A DNA stretch of 53,865 nt from Vibrio brasiliensis LMG 20546 (lineage in GTDB: Bacteria > Pseudomonadota > Gammaproteobacteria > Enterobacterales > Vibrionaceae), in assembly GCF_000189255.1 (NCBI RefSeq), contig NZ_AEVS01000040.1, positions 1 through 53,865 on the forward strand, in the 5' to 3' direction. Under the pieces are notes generated by a model that saw only the letters and a program-made list of their open reading frames with translations, did no database searches and had not been told where the DNA came from. The stretch's first letter is position 1, and each line of letters begins with the position of its first letter. Positions 16,913-26,974 of this stretch are shown one piece after another. A program made the position numbers and the translations under genes.

Positions 16913-17609
16913 GCTGGATGTCGCAGTGTCGATTTACCGGGCAATACTAATTCGCACCGTCGTCCTGGCACTAGCACTGTGCACATTAGTGACACATGGT
17001 GCTCCGTTACCCGACCAGATTACTCGTCAAAAGCAACATCTGGCTCCTTATCAGGCTCAGATTCAAGCCCGGCTTGACGCTAACCACTCTCTGATCCGTG
17101 ATATCTCACAGCAGCTAGAGGAGCAGAAACTGCCCACCCTGTTGGCTCTGCTGCCAATGTTAGAGTCCTCATTTAATCCCAAAGCCGTTTCTCACGCCAA
17201 CGCCGCTGGACTATGGCAGCTAATTCCTGCTACCGCGCAACGTTTTGGTCTGGAGGTGAGTCAAAACCAAGATCAGAGATTTGATACACAAGCGAGTACT
17301 CAGGCCGCCATTCAGTACCTCAGTTTTCTGCACAATAAGTTTGATGATCTTGCATTAGCTCTGGCAGCCTACAACGCAGGGGAAGGCCGAGTCTCACGGG
17401 CGATTAAACAAGCGGGTAGCACTCACTTTTCAGCACTCAAGCTACCAAAAGAAACCCGTCAATATGTCAGCCGTTTTTATGCGTTGCTCGAACTGGTCGA
17501 ATGGCAGCACCTGACTCAACCACAACCGAACACACTGTTTTTATTCGGTCAAAGCACCAGTCAGCCCCTCATCGATTTAACTCCTCTCCCCCCACTAATC
17601 ACGTTGTAA
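16896..17609 (+). CDS. Lytic transglycosylase (SLT family 1) of the lateral flagellar locus
   Basis: Cleaves the glycan strand of peptidoglycan. SLT motifs: catalytic Glu90 in LLPMLESSFNP, then AAGLWQLIPATAQRFGL, and LALAAYNAGEGRVSRAI. An export signal (ILIRTVVLALALCTLVTHG, cleavage before APLPDQ) directs it to the periplasm. The start is unsure: ATG 16896 overlaps flgN by 17 bp, and GTG 16926 would give a tidier signal peptide. At ~230 residues it is a minimal MltD/Slt-like catalytic module without LysM repeats. Its place after flgN, combined with a FlgJ lacking a hydrolase domain, suggests it opens the wall for the lateral rod. Confidence 0.87.
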   Translation: MRSSYELDVAVSIYRAILIRTVVLALALCTLVTHGAPLPDQITRQKQHLAPYQAQIQARLDANHSLIRDISQQLEEQKLPTLLALLPMLESSFNPKAVSHANAAGLWQLIPATAQRFGLEVSQNQDQRFDTQASTQAAIQYLSFLHNKFDDLALALAAYNAGEGRVSRAIKQAGSTHFSALKLPKETRQYVSRFYALLELVEWQHLTQPQPNTLFLFGQSTSQPLIDLTPLPPLITL

Positions 17610-17664
17610 TGTCTATTTTTTGCCATCTATGCGGCAATTTACTCCCAAACGACTCAATATCCCG

Positions 17665-17670
17665 TATAAT
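17665..17670 (+). promoter_or_regulatory. Candidate -10 box for the rnf operon
   Basis: A perfect TATAAT about 97 bp before the rnfA start. No good -35 box is seen 17 bp upstream, so it may need an activator or be chance. Confidence 0.35.
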
Positions 17671-17766
17671 TTTTACTCAACAATAGAAAACCTTATATTT
17701 CCTTGGTTGTTATTGGACTAGCAAAGCAGGATAATGTCGGGATCGGAATTTCAAAATTATATAACT

Positions 17767-18348
17767 ATGACCGAATATCTTTTGTTGTTGGTCGGCACAG
17801 TGCTGGTCAACAACTTTGTACTGGTGAAGTTTCTGGGTTTATGTCCATTTATGGGCGTGTCGAAAAAGCTAGAAACGGCAATTGGAATGGGGTTAGCGAC
17901 TACGTTCGTTTTAACCTTAGCGTCAGTGTGCGCGTATCTTGTTGAAAGCTACATCCTGGATCCGCTCAATCTACAATACCTGAGAACCATGAGTTTCATT
18001 CTGGTGATCGCGGTAGTGGTACAGTTCACTGAAATGGTTGTACACAAAACCAGCCCAACGCTATATCGACTGCTCGGTATCTTTTTACCACTTATCACTA
18101 CCAACTGCGCGGTGTTAGGTGTTGCCCTGCTTAACATCAACGAAAACCACAACTTCATCGAATCCATCATCTATGGTTTCGGTGCAGCAGTTGGTTTCTC
18201 GCTGGTATTGATTCTGTTCGCTTCAATGCGTGAACGAATCGCCGCAGCCGATGTGCCAATGCCCTTCAAAGGGGCGTCGATTGCCATGATCACCGCAGGG
18301 TTGATGTCTCTTGCCTTCATGGGCTTTACAGGTTTGGTGAAGTTGTAA
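17767..18348 (+). CDS. rnfA: Ion-translocating oxidoreductase subunit RnfA
   Basis: Membrane subunit of the Rnf complex, which couples ferredoxin/NADH redox to ion pumping. The start at 17767 gives the 193-aa family length beginning [20 protein letters not shown]; an ATG at 17734 would add 11 unconserved residues, though neither start has a strong ribosome site. Conserved stretches include [35 protein letters not shown] and [13 protein letters not shown]. Six membrane helices are expected. First gene of rnfABCDGE; the stop touches rnfB (TAATG). Confidence 0.96.
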   Translation: MTEYLLLLVGTVLVNNFVLVKFLGLCPFMGVSKKLETAIGMGLATTFVLTLASVCAYLVESYILDPLNLQYLRTMSFILVIAVVVQFTEMVVHKTSPTLYRLLGIFLPLITTNCAVLGVALLNINENHNFIESIIYGFGAAVGFSLVLILFASMRERIAAADVPMPFKGASIAMITAGLMSLAFMGFTGLVKL

Positions 18349-18932
18349 TGAGCTCAATATTAATCGCGATTATCGCCATTGCTGTTCTTGCAGCAGTGTT
18401 TGGTGCCGTACTGGGTTTTGCTTCTATTCGCTTCAAAGTTGAAGCCGACCCTATCGTCGACCAGATTGACAGTATTCTGCCCCAGACCCAGTGTGGTCAG
18501 TGTGGCTATCCAGGTTGTCGCCCGTACGCAGAGGCGATTGCCAATGGTGATGAGATCAACAAATGTCCTCCGGGCGGTCAGGCTACGATTGAAAAACTTG
18601 CAGATCTTATGGGCGTTGAAGCAACGGACTCAGCTCACGATCTGGAAAACGCAGTAAAAACCGTGGCATTTATCCATGAGGATATGTGTATTGGTTGTAC
18701 CAAATGTATTCAGGCCTGTCCTGTTGACGCCATTGTAGGTGGTACTAAGGCACTACATACTGTCATTAAGGACGAGTGTACAGGCTGTGACCTCTGTGTT
18801 GCTCCTTGTCCAACAGACTGTATTGAAATGATTCCTGTAGAAACGACTACAGCGAGCTGGAAGTGGCAGATGGACGCCATTCCTGTTGTTGATATTACCG
18901 ATTCTGCCCCAGAGCAGAAAAGTGTGAATTAA
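18348..18932 (+). CDS. rnfB: Rnf complex iron-sulfur subunit RnfB
   Basis: Electron-input ferredoxin-like subunit. An N-terminal membrane helix is followed by a 4Fe-4S domain ([18 protein letters not shown]). Two further 4Fe-4S motifs follow: [16 protein letters not shown] and [16 protein letters not shown]. The length is 194 residues. It overlaps rnfA by one base and precedes rnfC by 8 bp. Confidence 0.96.
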   Translation: MSSILIAIIAIAVLAAVFGAVLGFASIRFKVEADPIVDQIDSILPQTQCGQCGYPGCRPYAEAIANGDEINKCPPGGQATIEKLADLMGVEATDSAHDLENAVKTVAFIHEDMCIGCTKCIQACPVDAIVGGTKALHTVIKDECTGCDLCVAPCPTDCIEMIPVETTTASWKWQMDAIPVVDITDSAPEQKSVN

Positions 18933-18940
18933 GGACTGGC

Positions 18941-21127
18941 ATGTTGTCACTAATCGAAAAAATTAAATCTGGTGCATTGTGGAGTTTCCCTGGTGGTGTG
19001 CATCCGGCTGAAAACAAAGCTCAGTCCGTCTCCGAGTCATTATCACGTGCATCCATTCCCCAGCAAATTATCCTACCTGTTAAACAGCATATCGGTAAGC
19101 CGGGTACCATCACTGTAGAAGTCGGTGAAAAAGTGCTTAAAGGGCAAGCACTGACTAAGTACGACACCAGCTTTATGTTGCCCGTTCATGCACCAACGTC
19201 TGGGACTGTCGTTGCGATTGAACCACGTACAACGGCTCACCCTTCTGGCTTAAGCGAAACCTGTATCGTTATCGAGCCAGACTTTGCTGATACGTGGCTA
19301 GAGCGAGAAACATGGCCAGACTTCGAGCAACGTACTCCGGATGAGCTGATAGAAAAGATTCGCCAGGCTGGCGTATCAGGAATGGGCGGCGCAGGCTTCC
19401 CTACAGCGAAAAAAATTCAATCGGGTTTGGCGCGAACAGAAATACTGATAATCAACGCTGCAGAGTGTGAACCTTACATCACTGCCGATGACGTACTAAT
19501 GCGTGAGCATGCTGATGAGATCATCAAAGGTATTGAGATTGTCGAGCATATCCTTAAGCCAAAACTGACCGTTATCGGTATTGAGGATAACAAACCTGAA
19601 GCGGTTAAAGCTCTGCAACAAGCCGCTGAAGATAAAGACATTATCATTCGAGTTATCCCGACTAAGTACCCTTCTGGTGGTGAGAAGCAACTGATTAAGA
19701 TTCTGACCAACAAAGAAGTACCTAACGGCGGTATTCCTGCTGATATCGGTATCTTAGTGCAGAACGTTGGTTCTTTGCAGGCGATTAAACGCGCGGTGTG
19801 TGATGGTGAAGCTTTGGTCGAGCGTGTAGTAACGCTAACAGGTGATACCTTCCAACAACCACGCAACGTCTGGACGCTCATTGGTACTCAGGTGCAAGCG
19901 CTGTTAGATGAGTTCGGCTATCAGGCAGATAAGAGACTGCCTCGCCTTATCATGGGTGGTCCAATGATGGGCTTTACCCTGCCTCACTCACAAGTACCTA
20001 TCACCAAAACGTCCAACTGTATTCTGGCGCCAACTCGTAAAGAGATCTCGCCTAACCAGTATGAGATGGCCTGTATTCGTTGTGGTCAGTGTGCAGAAGC
20101 TTGTCCTGCATCCCTGCTACCTCAGCAGTTGGTATGGCATGCCAAAGCTGAAGAGTTCGACAAGTGCGAAGAGCTGAATATTAAAGATTGTATTGAGTGT
20201 GGTGCTTGTGCTTTTGTCTGCCCAAGTGAAATCCCACTAGTACAGTACTACCGTCAGGCAAAAGCTGAAATCCGTACTCGTAAGGAAGAAGCTGAAGCTG
20301 CCGAGCGTGCGAGAATTCGTTTCGAAGAGAAGAAAGCACGTTTAGAGCGAGACAAGGCCCAACGTGAAAATCGCTTCAAGAAAGCTGCTGAAGATCGCCG
20401 TAAAGAGATGAAGACCAGTGGTGAAGATGATGCAATTGCCGCAGCTATTGCGCGTGTCAAAGCTCAGAAATCAGCACAGGCTAGCGAAGAAAAAGAGGTT
20501 AAACCTGCTGTAGCTGCTGCTATCGCCAGAGCAAAAGCCAAACAGGCGGCAGCTCAAGAACAAGGTCAGTCAGAACCGGATAACAGCGAAATGGCTAAAT
20601 TACGTGAAGAGCGTAAGCGCCAGGCTCGCGAGCGAAAAGCCGAGAAATCGCAGCAACCTGAAGCCTCATCATCCGATGAGAAGAAAGATGCCGTTGCCGC
20701 AGCCATTGCACGAGCTAAAGCACGCAAAGCAGAGCAAGCTGAATCGCCATCTGATGATAAACCTGTCAGCGATAAGAAAGACGCTGTTGCCGCTGCTATC
20801 GCAAGAGCTAAAGCTCGTAAGGCTGAGCAGACGAAAACAGAGCCTGAAGCTGACACACACAAGACAGCACTGAACCGGACGATCCGAAGAAAGCTGCTGT
20901 TGCCGCTGCTGTCGCAAGGGCTAAAGCTCGTAAGGCTGAGCAGGCAAAAACAGAGCCTGAAGCTGACACTGCACAAGACAGCACTGAACCGGAAGATCCG
21001 AAGAAAGCTGCCGTTGCCGCTGCTATCGCAAGAGCTAAAGCTCGTAAAGCAGCAAAAGAACAACAAAAACAATTTGAGGAGAAAGAGTAGTGGCCTTCTT
21101 TATTGCCAGCTCACCCCATGCGCATAG
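18941..21127 (+). CDS. rnfC: Rnf complex subunit RnfC, apparent frameshift in C-terminal repeats
   Basis: NADH/FMN- and iron-sulfur-binding peripheral subunit. The core is intact: [16 protein letters not shown], then [13 protein letters not shown], and two 4Fe-4S motifs [12 protein letters not shown] and [13 protein letters not shown] charged Ala/Lys tail follows, with repeats of [16 protein letters not shown]. At about 20852-20861 one base is missing relative to the next repeat (GACACACACAAG versus GACACTGCACAAG). The literal frame then reads Leu/Lys/Arg-rich nonsense to 21127, overlapping rnfD by 38 bp. Restoring the base continues the repeats and ends at TAG 21088-21090, which overlaps the rnfD GTG start exactly. 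Natural mutation or sequencing error cannot be separated here. Confidence 0.93.
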   Translation: MLSLIEKIKSGALWSFPGGVHPAENKAQSVSESLSRASIPQQIILPVKQHIGKPGTITVEVGEKVLKGQALTKYDTSFMLPVHAPTSGTVVAIEPRTTAHPSGLSETCIVIEPDFADTWLERETWPDFEQRTPDELIEKIRQAGVSGMGGAGFPTAKKIQSGLARTEILIINAAECEPYITADDVLMREHADEIIKGIEIVEHILKPKLTVIGIEDNKPEAVKALQQAAEDKDIIIRVIPTKYPSGGEKQLIKILTNKEVPNGGIPADIGILVQNVGSLQAIKRAVCDGEALVERVVTLTGDTFQQPRNVWTLIGTQVQALLDEFGYQADKRLPRLIMGGPMMGFTLPHSQVPITKTSNCILAPTRKEISPNQYEMACIRCGQCAEACPASLLPQQLVWHAKAEEFDKCEELNIKDCIECGACAFVCPSEIPLVQYYRQAKAEIRTRKEEAEAAERARIRFEEKKARLERDKAQRENRFKKAAEDRRKEMKTSGEDDAIAAAIARVKAQKSAQASEEKEVKPAVAAAIARAKAKQAAAQEQGQSEPDNSEMAKLREERKRQARERKAEKSQQPEASSSDEKKDAVAAAIARAKARKAEQAESPSDDKPVSDKKDAVAAAIARAKARKAEQTKTEPEADTHKTALNRTIRRKLLLPLLSQGLKLVRLSRQKQSLKLTLHKTALNRKIRRKLPLPLLSQELKLVKQQKNNKNNLRRKSSGLLYCQLTPCA
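20432..21050 (+). repeat. Ala/Lys repeat array in the rnfC tail (about six units)
   Basis: Six copies of a ~16-residue helix [16 protein letters not shown] separated by acidic linkers. The last units are nearly identical at DNA level. GATCCGAAGAAAGC recurs at 20881 and 20995 (114 bp = 38 codons), whereas the preceding interval is 113 bp, which locates the missing base. Confidence 0.85.
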
Positions 21128-22136
21128 TCGTAGAAGCACTCCTGATCTAATGAAATGGGTCGCGCTTTGTGCCCTGCCAGGTTTGGCAGCCCAAACCTAC
21201 TTTTTCGGCTGGGGAACCATCATTCAATTGATGCTAGCGATTGTAATTGGTCTGTCGCTTGAAGCCTTAGTGATGATCGCAAGAAAGCGTCCACCTATGT
21301 CGGCATTGAGAGACAACAGTGCGCTTGTCACCGCCTGGTTATTAGCGATTGCGATTCCGCCACTCTCTCCATGGTGGGTAATTACCATTGGTCTTATCTT
21401 TGCCATTGTGATTGCCAAACACCTCTATGGCGGCATTGGCCAGAACCTGTTTAACCCAGCAATGGTTGCCTATGTGGTGCTACTAATATCCTTCCCTGTA
21501 CAGATGACAAGCTGGATCGCGCCAAACGAGCTGCAAGCGACGCCAATTTCCGGTGGTGACGCCTTGTCTCTCATTTTCACAGGATTGAACTTAGAAGGTC
21601 TGTCATTACAGCAAATTCGCAGTGGTATCGATGGTATTACTATGGCTACGCCATTAGATGCCTTTAAAACATCTCTATTGACCGGAAGTACCACCAGCGA
21701 AGCATTGAGCCAGCCTCAGTTTAGTGGCCTTGCTGGTATTGGCTGGGAATGGGTTAACCTTGCTTACCTGATTGGTGGTTTGGTCCTGATCAAGGTCAGA
21801 GTGATTAACTGGCATATCCCGGTTGGATTCCTCATTAGTCTGACAGTGTTCAGCGGTCTGTTTATGCTGCTTATGCCTGGCACAACGGCATCGCCGATGG
21901 TTCACTTGTTGTCAGGTGCAACCATGCTTGGTGCATTCTTTATTGCCACTGACCCGGTATCGGCTTCGACAACCGTAAAAGGTCGTCTCATCTTCGGTGC
22001 ATTTATTGGTGCTATGGTGTTTATTATTCGTAGTTGGGGTGGTTTCCCAGACGGCGTGGCATTTGCTGTTCTGTTAGGCAACATGTGTGTACCACTGATT
22101 GATTACTACACCAAACCAAGAACTTACGGGCATTAA
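21090..22136 (+). CDS. rnfD: Rnf complex membrane subunit RnfD (covalent FMN)
   Basis: Inner-membrane flavoprotein. The GTG start gives the family N-terminus [26 protein letters not shown] lies upstream. Thr187 in GITMATPLD is the expected covalent FMN site. C-terminal [20 protein letters not shown] is also conserved. 348 residues with many membrane helices. The start overlaps the unshifted rnfC stop. Confidence 0.95.
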   Translation: MAFFIASSPHAHSRRSTPDLMKWVALCALPGLAAQTYFFGWGTIIQLMLAIVIGLSLEALVMIARKRPPMSALRDNSALVTAWLLAIAIPPLSPWWVITIGLIFAIVIAKHLYGGIGQNLFNPAMVAYVVLLISFPVQMTSWIAPNELQATPISGGDALSLIFTGLNLEGLSLQQIRSGIDGITMATPLDAFKTSLLTGSTTSEALSQPQFSGLAGIGWEWVNLAYLIGGLVLIKVRVINWHIPVGFLISLTVFSGLFMLLMPGTTASPMVHLLSGATMLGAFFIATDPVSASTTVKGRLIFGAFIGAMVFIIRSWGGFPDGVAFAVLLGNMCVPLIDYYTKPRTYGH

Positions 22137-22145
22137 GGTGACGTC

Positions 22146-22781
22146 ATGCTAAATGCTATTCGAAAAAATGGTGCCATCTTGGCAATCTTCGCCTGTGCGT
22201 CTACTGGTGTTGTCGCACTGACAAATTATCTGACTAAAGATCAGATTAATCTTCAGCAGCAAAAGCAACTCTTGTCAGTACTCAATCAGGTGATTCCTCA
22301 TGACCTGCACGATAATGAGCTGTATCAGGCCTGTACGCTAGTCAATAACCCGCTGCTGGGTACTGACACTGATATGCCAGTCTATATTGCGAGTCTCAAT
22401 GGGCAGCCTTCAGCAATGGCGATTGAAGCGATCGCACCTGACGGCTACAACGGCGTGATTAAGATAATTGTCGGTATTAAGCAGGACGGAACCATTTCCG
22501 GAACCCGTGTACTCAGTCATCAGGAAACTCCTGGTCTGGGCGATAAAATAGATCTACGTATCAGTGATTGGATTCTGGGTTTTACAGGTAAATCCGTTAC
22601 TGACAGTAATCAGGCGCAGTGGAAAGTACGCAAAGACGGCGGTCAGTTTGACCAGTTTACCGGTGCAACCATTACCCCACGAGCTGTCGTTAAAGCGGTG
22701 AAAAACACCGTTGAGTTTGTCAATGCTAACCGTGAGCAAATTCTGGCTCAGCCACTAACATGTGGAGGCAACAATGAGTGA
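22146..22781 (+). CDS. rnfG: Rnf complex subunit RnfG (covalent FMN)
   Basis: One N-terminal membrane helix ([20 protein letters not shown]) and a periplasmic FMN-binding domain. FMN is attached through a phosphoester to Thr175 in the motif [11 protein letters not shown]. The loop [13 protein letters not shown] is also typical. 211 residues. Its end overlaps rnfE by 8 bp. Confidence 0.95.
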   Translation: MLNAIRKNGAILAIFACASTGVVALTNYLTKDQINLQQQKQLLSVLNQVIPHDLHDNELYQACTLVNNPLLGTDTDMPVYIASLNGQPSAMAIEAIAPDGYNGVIKIIVGIKQDGTISGTRVLSHQETPGLGDKIDLRISDWILGFTGKSVTDSNQAQWKVRKDGGQFDQFTGATITPRAVVKAVKNTVEFVNANREQILAQPLTCGGNNE

Positions 22782-23463
22782 TCATAAAACCCTGATTAAA
22801 AATGGCATGTGGGATAACAACCCTGCTCTGGTACAGCTTCTTGGTCTATGTCCATTATTGGCAGTCTCTTCAACGGTGACCAATGCTCTTGGACTTGGTA
22901 TAGCCACTTTGCTGGTTTTGGTTGGCTCAAACGTAACAGTTTCACTCGTCCGTGATTATGTGCCAAAAGAGGTGCGTATTCCGGTATTTGTCATGATCAT
23001 TGCGGCACTCGTAACCTGTGTTCAGCTGTTGATGAACGCTTACGCCTATGGGTTGTACCTTTCGCTAGGTATTTTTATCCCACTCATTGTGACCAACTGT
23101 ATCATCATTGGTCGAGCTGAAGCTTTTGCGTCGAAAAACGATGTTCTTCCTTCTGCTCAGGACGGCTTCTGGATGGGACTGGGTATGACCAGCGTATTGG
23201 TTGTCCTTGGCGCAATGCGTGAAGTGATCGGTAACGGCACTCTGTTTGATGGTGCCGACCTGCTACTTGGTGAGTGGGCCACCGCACTGCGAATTGAAGT
23301 ATTCCACTTCGATAACAGCTTCCTACTGGCACTACTGCCACCAGGCGCGTTTATTGGCGTCGGATTACTCATCGCAGCTAAGAACGTCATCGACAAACAA
23401 CTACAAGCTCGTCAGCCAAAACAACAAAAACAGACTATTGAACGAGCTCGCGTCACCAATTAA
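22774..23463 (+). CDS. rnfE: Rnf complex membrane subunit RnfE
   Basis: Homologous to RnfA and paired with it in the membrane. Start ATG 22774 is preferred (TGGAGG upstream, family start [20 protein letters not shown]); a start at 22762 would add four residues and overlap the ribosome site. Conserved [39 protein letters not shown] and [16 protein letters not shown]. Last rnf gene; nth follows after ~60 bp. Confidence 0.95.
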   Translation: MSDHKTLIKNGMWDNNPALVQLLGLCPLLAVSSTVTNALGLGIATLLVLVGSNVTVSLVRDYVPKEVRIPVFVMIIAALVTCVQLLMNAYAYGLYLSLGIFIPLIVTNCIIIGRAEAFASKNDVLPSAQDGFWMGLGMTSVLVVLGAMREVIGNGTLFDGADLLLGEWATALRIEVFHFDNSFLLALLPPGAFIGVGLLIAAKNVIDKQLQARQPKQQKQTIERARVTN

Positions 23464-23524
23464 TAACAACACCTGCCACTGAACCTCAGTAGGCTGGGAT
23501 AAAAATACTGGAAAGCAGCCTCAA

Positions 23525-24166
23525 ATGAATAAAGAGAAACGTAGATTAATACTGGAACGCCTCAGGGAGGATAATCCCAATCCTCAAACCGAGCTGAACT
23601 GGAGTACACCTTTCGAGCTTTTGATTGCGGTGCTTCTCTCTGCACAGGCAACAGATGTTAGCGTTAACAAGGCGACCGATAAGCTCTACCCTGTCGCGAA
23701 CACTCCGCAGGGCTTACTAGACCTTGGGGTAGATGGCGTTAAGGATTACATCAAAACCATAGGTCTGTTTAACTCTAAAGCTGAGAACGTTATCAAGACC
23801 TGTAAGATCCTGCTTGAACAGCATGGCGGTGAAGTACCAGAAAACCGTGAAGCGCTAGAAGCACTGCCGGGTGTTGGACGCAAAACCGCCAACGTGGTTC
23901 TCAACACAGCTTTTGGCTGGCCAACCATTGCCGTCGATACCCATATCTATCGCGTATCAAACCGCACTAAGCTTGCGATGGGCAAAAACGTCGATCAGGT
24001 AGAAGAAAAGCTACTTAAAGTTGTGCCAAAAGAGTTCAAACTCGATGTTCACCACTGGTTGATCCTTCATGGACGTTACACCTGCGTGGCGCGTAAACCT
24101 CGTTGTGGTAGCTGTATCATCGAAGATCTTTGCGAGTTTAAAGAAAAAGTTTATCCAGAAAATTAG
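23525..24166 (+). CDS. nth: Endonuclease III (DNA glycosylase/AP lyase)
   Basis: Removes oxidised pyrimidines. The helix-hairpin-helix LPGVGRKTANVVLN contains the catalytic Lys. VDTHIYRVSNRT has the catalytic Asp. The C-terminal 4Fe-4S ligands are in CVARKPRCGSCIIEDLC (C-x6-C-x2-C-x5-C). 213 residues. Placement after rnfE is a conserved gammaproteobacterial linkage. Confidence 0.97.
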   Translation: MNKEKRRLILERLREDNPNPQTELNWSTPFELLIAVLLSAQATDVSVNKATDKLYPVANTPQGLLDLGVDGVKDYIKTIGLFNSKAENVIKTCKILLEQHGGEVPENREALEALPGVGRKTANVVLNTAFGWPTIAVDTHIYRVSNRTKLAMGKNVDQVEEKLLKVVPKEFKLDVHHWLILHGRYTCVARKPRCGSCIIEDLCEFKEKVYPEN

Positions 24167-24178
24167 GAGAGCATAACA

Positions 24179-24595
24179 ATGTCAAATGGACGCATCTTAC
24201 ACACTATGCTTCGTGTAGGTGACTTAGATAAGTCAATTCAGTTTTATACCGAAGTTATGGGCATGCAGTTGCTACGTACCAACGAGAACAAAGAGTACAA
24301 GTACACTCTGGCATTTCTTGGTTTTGGCGATGAATCTCAGGGCGCAGTGATCGAGCTTACATACAACTGGGGTACCACAGAATATGACCTCGGCAGTGCG
24401 TTTGGTCATATCGCTATCGGTGTTGACGACATTTATTCAACTTGTGATGCGATTAAAGCGGCAGGCGGAAATGTTACGCGCGAGCCAGGTCCGGTAAAAG
24501 GTGGTACGACTCATATCGCTTTTGTTAAAGACCCGGATGGCTACATGATTGAGCTGATTCAAAACAAGCAGGCATCTGCGGGTTTAGAAGGCTAA
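24179..24595 (+). CDS. gloA: Lactoylglutathione lyase (glyoxalase I)
   Basis: Converts the methylglyoxal-glutathione hemithioacetal to S-lactoylglutathione. Metal ligands are placed as in the family: His8 in RILHTMLRV, Glu in VIELTYN, His in [10 protein letters not shown] and Glu in GYMIELIQ. 138 residues, VOC fold. Ends in a strong terminator. Confidence 0.96.
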   Translation: MSNGRILHTMLRVGDLDKSIQFYTEVMGMQLLRTNENKEYKYTLAFLGFGDESQGAVIELTYNWGTTEYDLGSAFGHIAIGVDDIYSTCDAIKAAGGNVTREPGPVKGGTTHIAFVKDPDGYMIELIQNKQASAGLEG

Positions 24596-24620
24596 TCATA
24601 GCTTCGGCTGATATCGAAAA

Positions 24621-24650
24621 TAGGACAGTATCACACTGTCCTATTTTTTT
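24621..24650 (+). terminator. Intrinsic terminator after gloA
   Basis: Nine-base arms TAGGACAGT/ACTGTCCTA around ATCAC, then a run of seven or more T. Confidence 0.88.
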
Positions 24651-24660
24651 AACTTTACTT

Positions 24661-24679
24661 GATAATAGTTATCATTTAA
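24661..24679 (+). promoter_or_regulatory. Possible Fur-box-like sequence
   Basis: GATAATAGTTATCATTTAA matches about 14 of 19 positions of the classical Fur consensus, including a GATAAT...ATCATT core. It is ~35 bp before the next ATG. AT-rich chance match is possible. Confidence 0.35.
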
Positions 24680-24712
24680 TCTCAAGCTATTCGCGATCAG
24701 GAGATTAGAACA

Positions 24713-25150
24713 ATGGGCATCCAAGAGTGGGAGAAGCACACCTTATTAGCTGATATGGCAATGAATGATGACGATCATCTGAGAGGCATCCTCCATTACC
24801 AACAAGCTCTGACATTGAGCGAACGTATCGGTGAAGCCGAAGAGGTTGATGTCGAAGACCGCCTGATGATATCTGTGATCTCTTGTCATAATATGGCGAT
24901 GTTCTGGCGTAATGTCGGTGATATTAAGTACGAGTTGAAGTACCTGCAGCTTGCTTCGGAAAAAGTTCTTACTCTGGTTCCACAGTGTCCTAATACCGAT
25001 TGTGATGCCTTCATTGACTCTATGGGCTGCTGTAAGAAAGCCTTGATTGAGTTCATGAAGAGGCACCCTAACCCCACTATCGCTCAGTTGGTTCAGGACA
25101 TTGATACTGCGACCAACTGTAACCTGATTGCTAAGTTCAAACTCAACTAA
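24713..25150 (+). CDS. DUF2753-like protein, TPR-type helical, unknown function
   Basis: 145 residues resembling the Vibrio DUF2753 family (recognised from memory). Helical pairs (LRGILHYQQALTLSERIG, DIKYELKYLQLASEKVLTLV) look TPR-like. Six cysteines, several clustered in QCPNTDCDAFIDSMGCCKKA, could bind metal or form disulfides. No signal peptide. CAGGAG lies upstream of the ATG. It stands as its own unit between two terminators, with a possible Fur-like site before it. Confidence 0.8.
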   Translation: MGIQEWEKHTLLADMAMNDDDHLRGILHYQQALTLSERIGEAEEVDVEDRLMISVISCHNMAMFWRNVGDIKYELKYLQLASEKVLTLVPQCPNTDCDAFIDSMGCCKKALIEFMKRHPNPTIAQLVQDIDTATNCNLIAKFKLN

Positions 25151-25163
25151 CAACCCATAATCA

Positions 25164-25190
25164 AAAAAGCCAGCACGATGCTGGCTTTTT
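25164..25190. terminator. Bidirectional terminator between DUF2753 gene and motY
   Basis: AAAAAGCCAGCA / TGCTGGCTTTTT with loop CGA; A- and T-tracts serve both converging genes. Confidence 0.88.
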
Positions 25191-25204
25191 CGTATCAAGT
25201 AAAC

Positions 25205-26086
25205 TCAGACCTGGGTTCGACCCAATGAGATCACTACACGTCGGTTTCTGTCTTTACCGATTGGTGATGCGTTATCATCAATTGGTCGGCGTTTACCGTA
25301 ACCCTGAACCCGAATTCTGTCCTCTGGCAGACCCAGAGATTTAAAGTACTCTTGCAGCACTTCAGCGCGTCTTTCAGACAAGCTCTGGCTAGCACTTTTA
25401 CTGTCTTCTGCATCGGTGTAGGTAGAGACCAACACCAAATCAATGTCTTGATTGTGTTTAATGTACTCAGCAATTTGCGCTAAGCGCTTTTGCGACTGCT
25501 TATTAAGCTCAACACTGGTGCGGTCATAATGAAGAATAGTAAAGGCAATATCTTCAAAGCTATATGGCAGAAGGTTGGCAATGCAGTCACTAAACACATT
25601 GTATGAACGCTGGAACAGTACCGAAGAGAGCGCCACTTCAATGCGTTCATCACGACTGCGCCACTCTTGATAACTGAAAGTCGGGTAACGCCCCTTTTCT
25701 AGCTCGCCAAGAATGTTCCATGCTGTTTGGCCACCAACATAGCCGTCAAACTGTTGAAAAAAGCGAATATTGGTAATGCGATCCGCCCCTTCTCCTGGTC
25801 GCCACGCAGGCGGCATAGAGACCAGACTAACATCACGGGTCTGCCCCATCGGACGCTTCATTTTCAATTCAAAGTCGAGATTAATTTTCTTGCTGGCATG
25901 AGAAGAAAACACCGCATCACCATAATTTGGGATCGGATGAACCAACCGGCATTCAAGTGGCGTATTGGCAACCATTTGCCATGTTGACTGCTGAGGCTTT
26001 GCAACATACTGCTTATCCAACGCATACGCTTGAGCGGAAAACGCTGTCAGAGACAAGACTAGACTGGTTGCAAACAACTTCTTCAT
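25205..26086 (-). CDS. motY: Sodium-driven polar flagellar motor T-ring protein MotY
   Basis: Periplasmic T-ring component that anchors PomA/PomB stators of the Na+ polar motor. Signal peptide ([19 protein letters not shown]). N-terminal MotY domain with [20 protein letters not shown] and [21 protein letters not shown]-terminal OmpA-like peptidoglycan domain [47 protein letters not shown]. 293 residues, the known Vibrio MotY length. It stands divergent from rnt. Confidence 0.95.
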   Translation of the reverse strand: MKKLFATSLVLSLTAFSAQAYALDKQYVAKPQQSTWQMVANTPLECRLVHPIPNYGDAVFSSHASKKINLDFELKMKRPMGQTRDVSLVSMPPAWRPGEGADRITNIRFFQQFDGYVGGQTAWNILGELEKGRYPTFSYQEWRSRDERIEVALSSVLFQRSYNVFSDCIANLLPYSFEDIAFTILHYDRTSVELNKQSQKRLAQIAEYIKHNQDIDLVLVSTYTDAEDSKSASQSLSERRAEVLQEYFKSLGLPEDRIRVQGYGKRRPIDDNASPIGKDRNRRVVISLGRTQV

Positions 26087-26286
26087 ACATTACTTCTTCT
26101 ATTAACTGAACTCTGGCAAGGGCGGAATTGCCGCTTCATTGCCCGCGCAAAAAACAATGCAAAAACCTCGCCAACACATTTGTATAGTACAAATTGCCAA
26201 TGTTTCTTTTTCAATCAGCATTAACGGTTTTTCTTGCTGAAAGAATCTGCAATAATGCCTGCCCTGTCACATTATACGAAGCACAC

Positions 26287-26946
26287 ATGACTATAGAAAA
26301 CGAAGCATTGACGCTAAAAAAACGATTCCGTGGTTACTTTCCCGTTGTTATTGACGTGGAAACCGCAGGATTTAACGCCAAGACGGATGCCCTTTTGGAA
26401 ATCTGCGCCGTTACTCTAAAGATGGACGAAAATGGCGATCTTGTCCCAGCGTCAACCATTCATTTTCATGTCGAGCCGTTCGAAGGAGCCAATCTTGAAA
26501 AAGAAGCGCTCGATTTTAACGGAATCCGCGACCCATTTAGTCCACTGCGTGGCGCTGTGACAGAGGACCATGCACTCAAGGAAATTTACAAACTTGTGCG
26601 CAAGGAACAGAAAGCTGCAGATTGTAGCCGCGCAATTATGGTCGCCCATAATGCTAACTTCGACCACAGTTTTGTGATGGAAGCGAGCGAACGCTGCAAG
26701 CTTAAACGTGTCCCATTCCATCCTTTTGCAACCTTTGACACGGCTACCCTTAGCGGCTTGGCTTACGGTCAGACTGTACTGGCGAAAGCGTGTAAAACTG
26801 CAGGGATGGAGTTTGACAATAAAGAAGCCCACTCAGCTCTATACGATACTCAAAAAACGGCTGAGCTCTTTTGCGGCATCGTCAATAAATGGAAAGCTCT
26901 TGGTGGCTGGCCATTGATTGAAGCAGATGCCGAATCAATAAAATAA
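26287..26946 (+). CDS. rnt: Ribonuclease T
   Basis: 3'-5' exonuclease that matures tRNA and other RNA ends. Start set at ATG 26287 (219 aa) because the family begins near [19 protein letters not shown]; a further in-frame ATG at 26194 extends into the motY promoter region. DEDD residues lie in [18 protein letters not shown] and [15 protein letters not shown]. Confidence 0.95.
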   Translation: MTIENEALTLKKRFRGYFPVVIDVETAGFNAKTDALLEICAVTLKMDENGDLVPASTIHFHVEPFEGANLEKEALDFNGIRDPFSPLRGAVTEDHALKEIYKLVRKEQKAADCSRAIMVAHNANFDHSFVMEASERCKLKRVPFHPFATFDTATLSGLAYGQTVLAKACKTAGMEFDNKEAHSALYDTQKTAELFCGIVNKWKALGGWPLIEADAESIK

Positions 26947-26974
26947 AAATGTAAACACAACACACGAGTAAATT

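Noticed and set aside
20858-20870. Programmed ribosomal frameshift in rnfC
   Set aside because: No X XXY YYZ slippery heptamer is present at the shift; a simple one-base deletion explains it better.
20566-21072. Long antisense reading frame opposite rnfC
   Set aside because: It mirrors the Ala/Lys repeats as Ser/Phe/Arg-rich sequence; no family features or ribosome site.
26214-26248. Sigma-28 promoter for motY (ACCGTTAA on the minus strand)
   Set aside because: The -10-like half is fair, but at N11 spacing the -35 half matches only about half the positions and it lies ~135 bp from the start.
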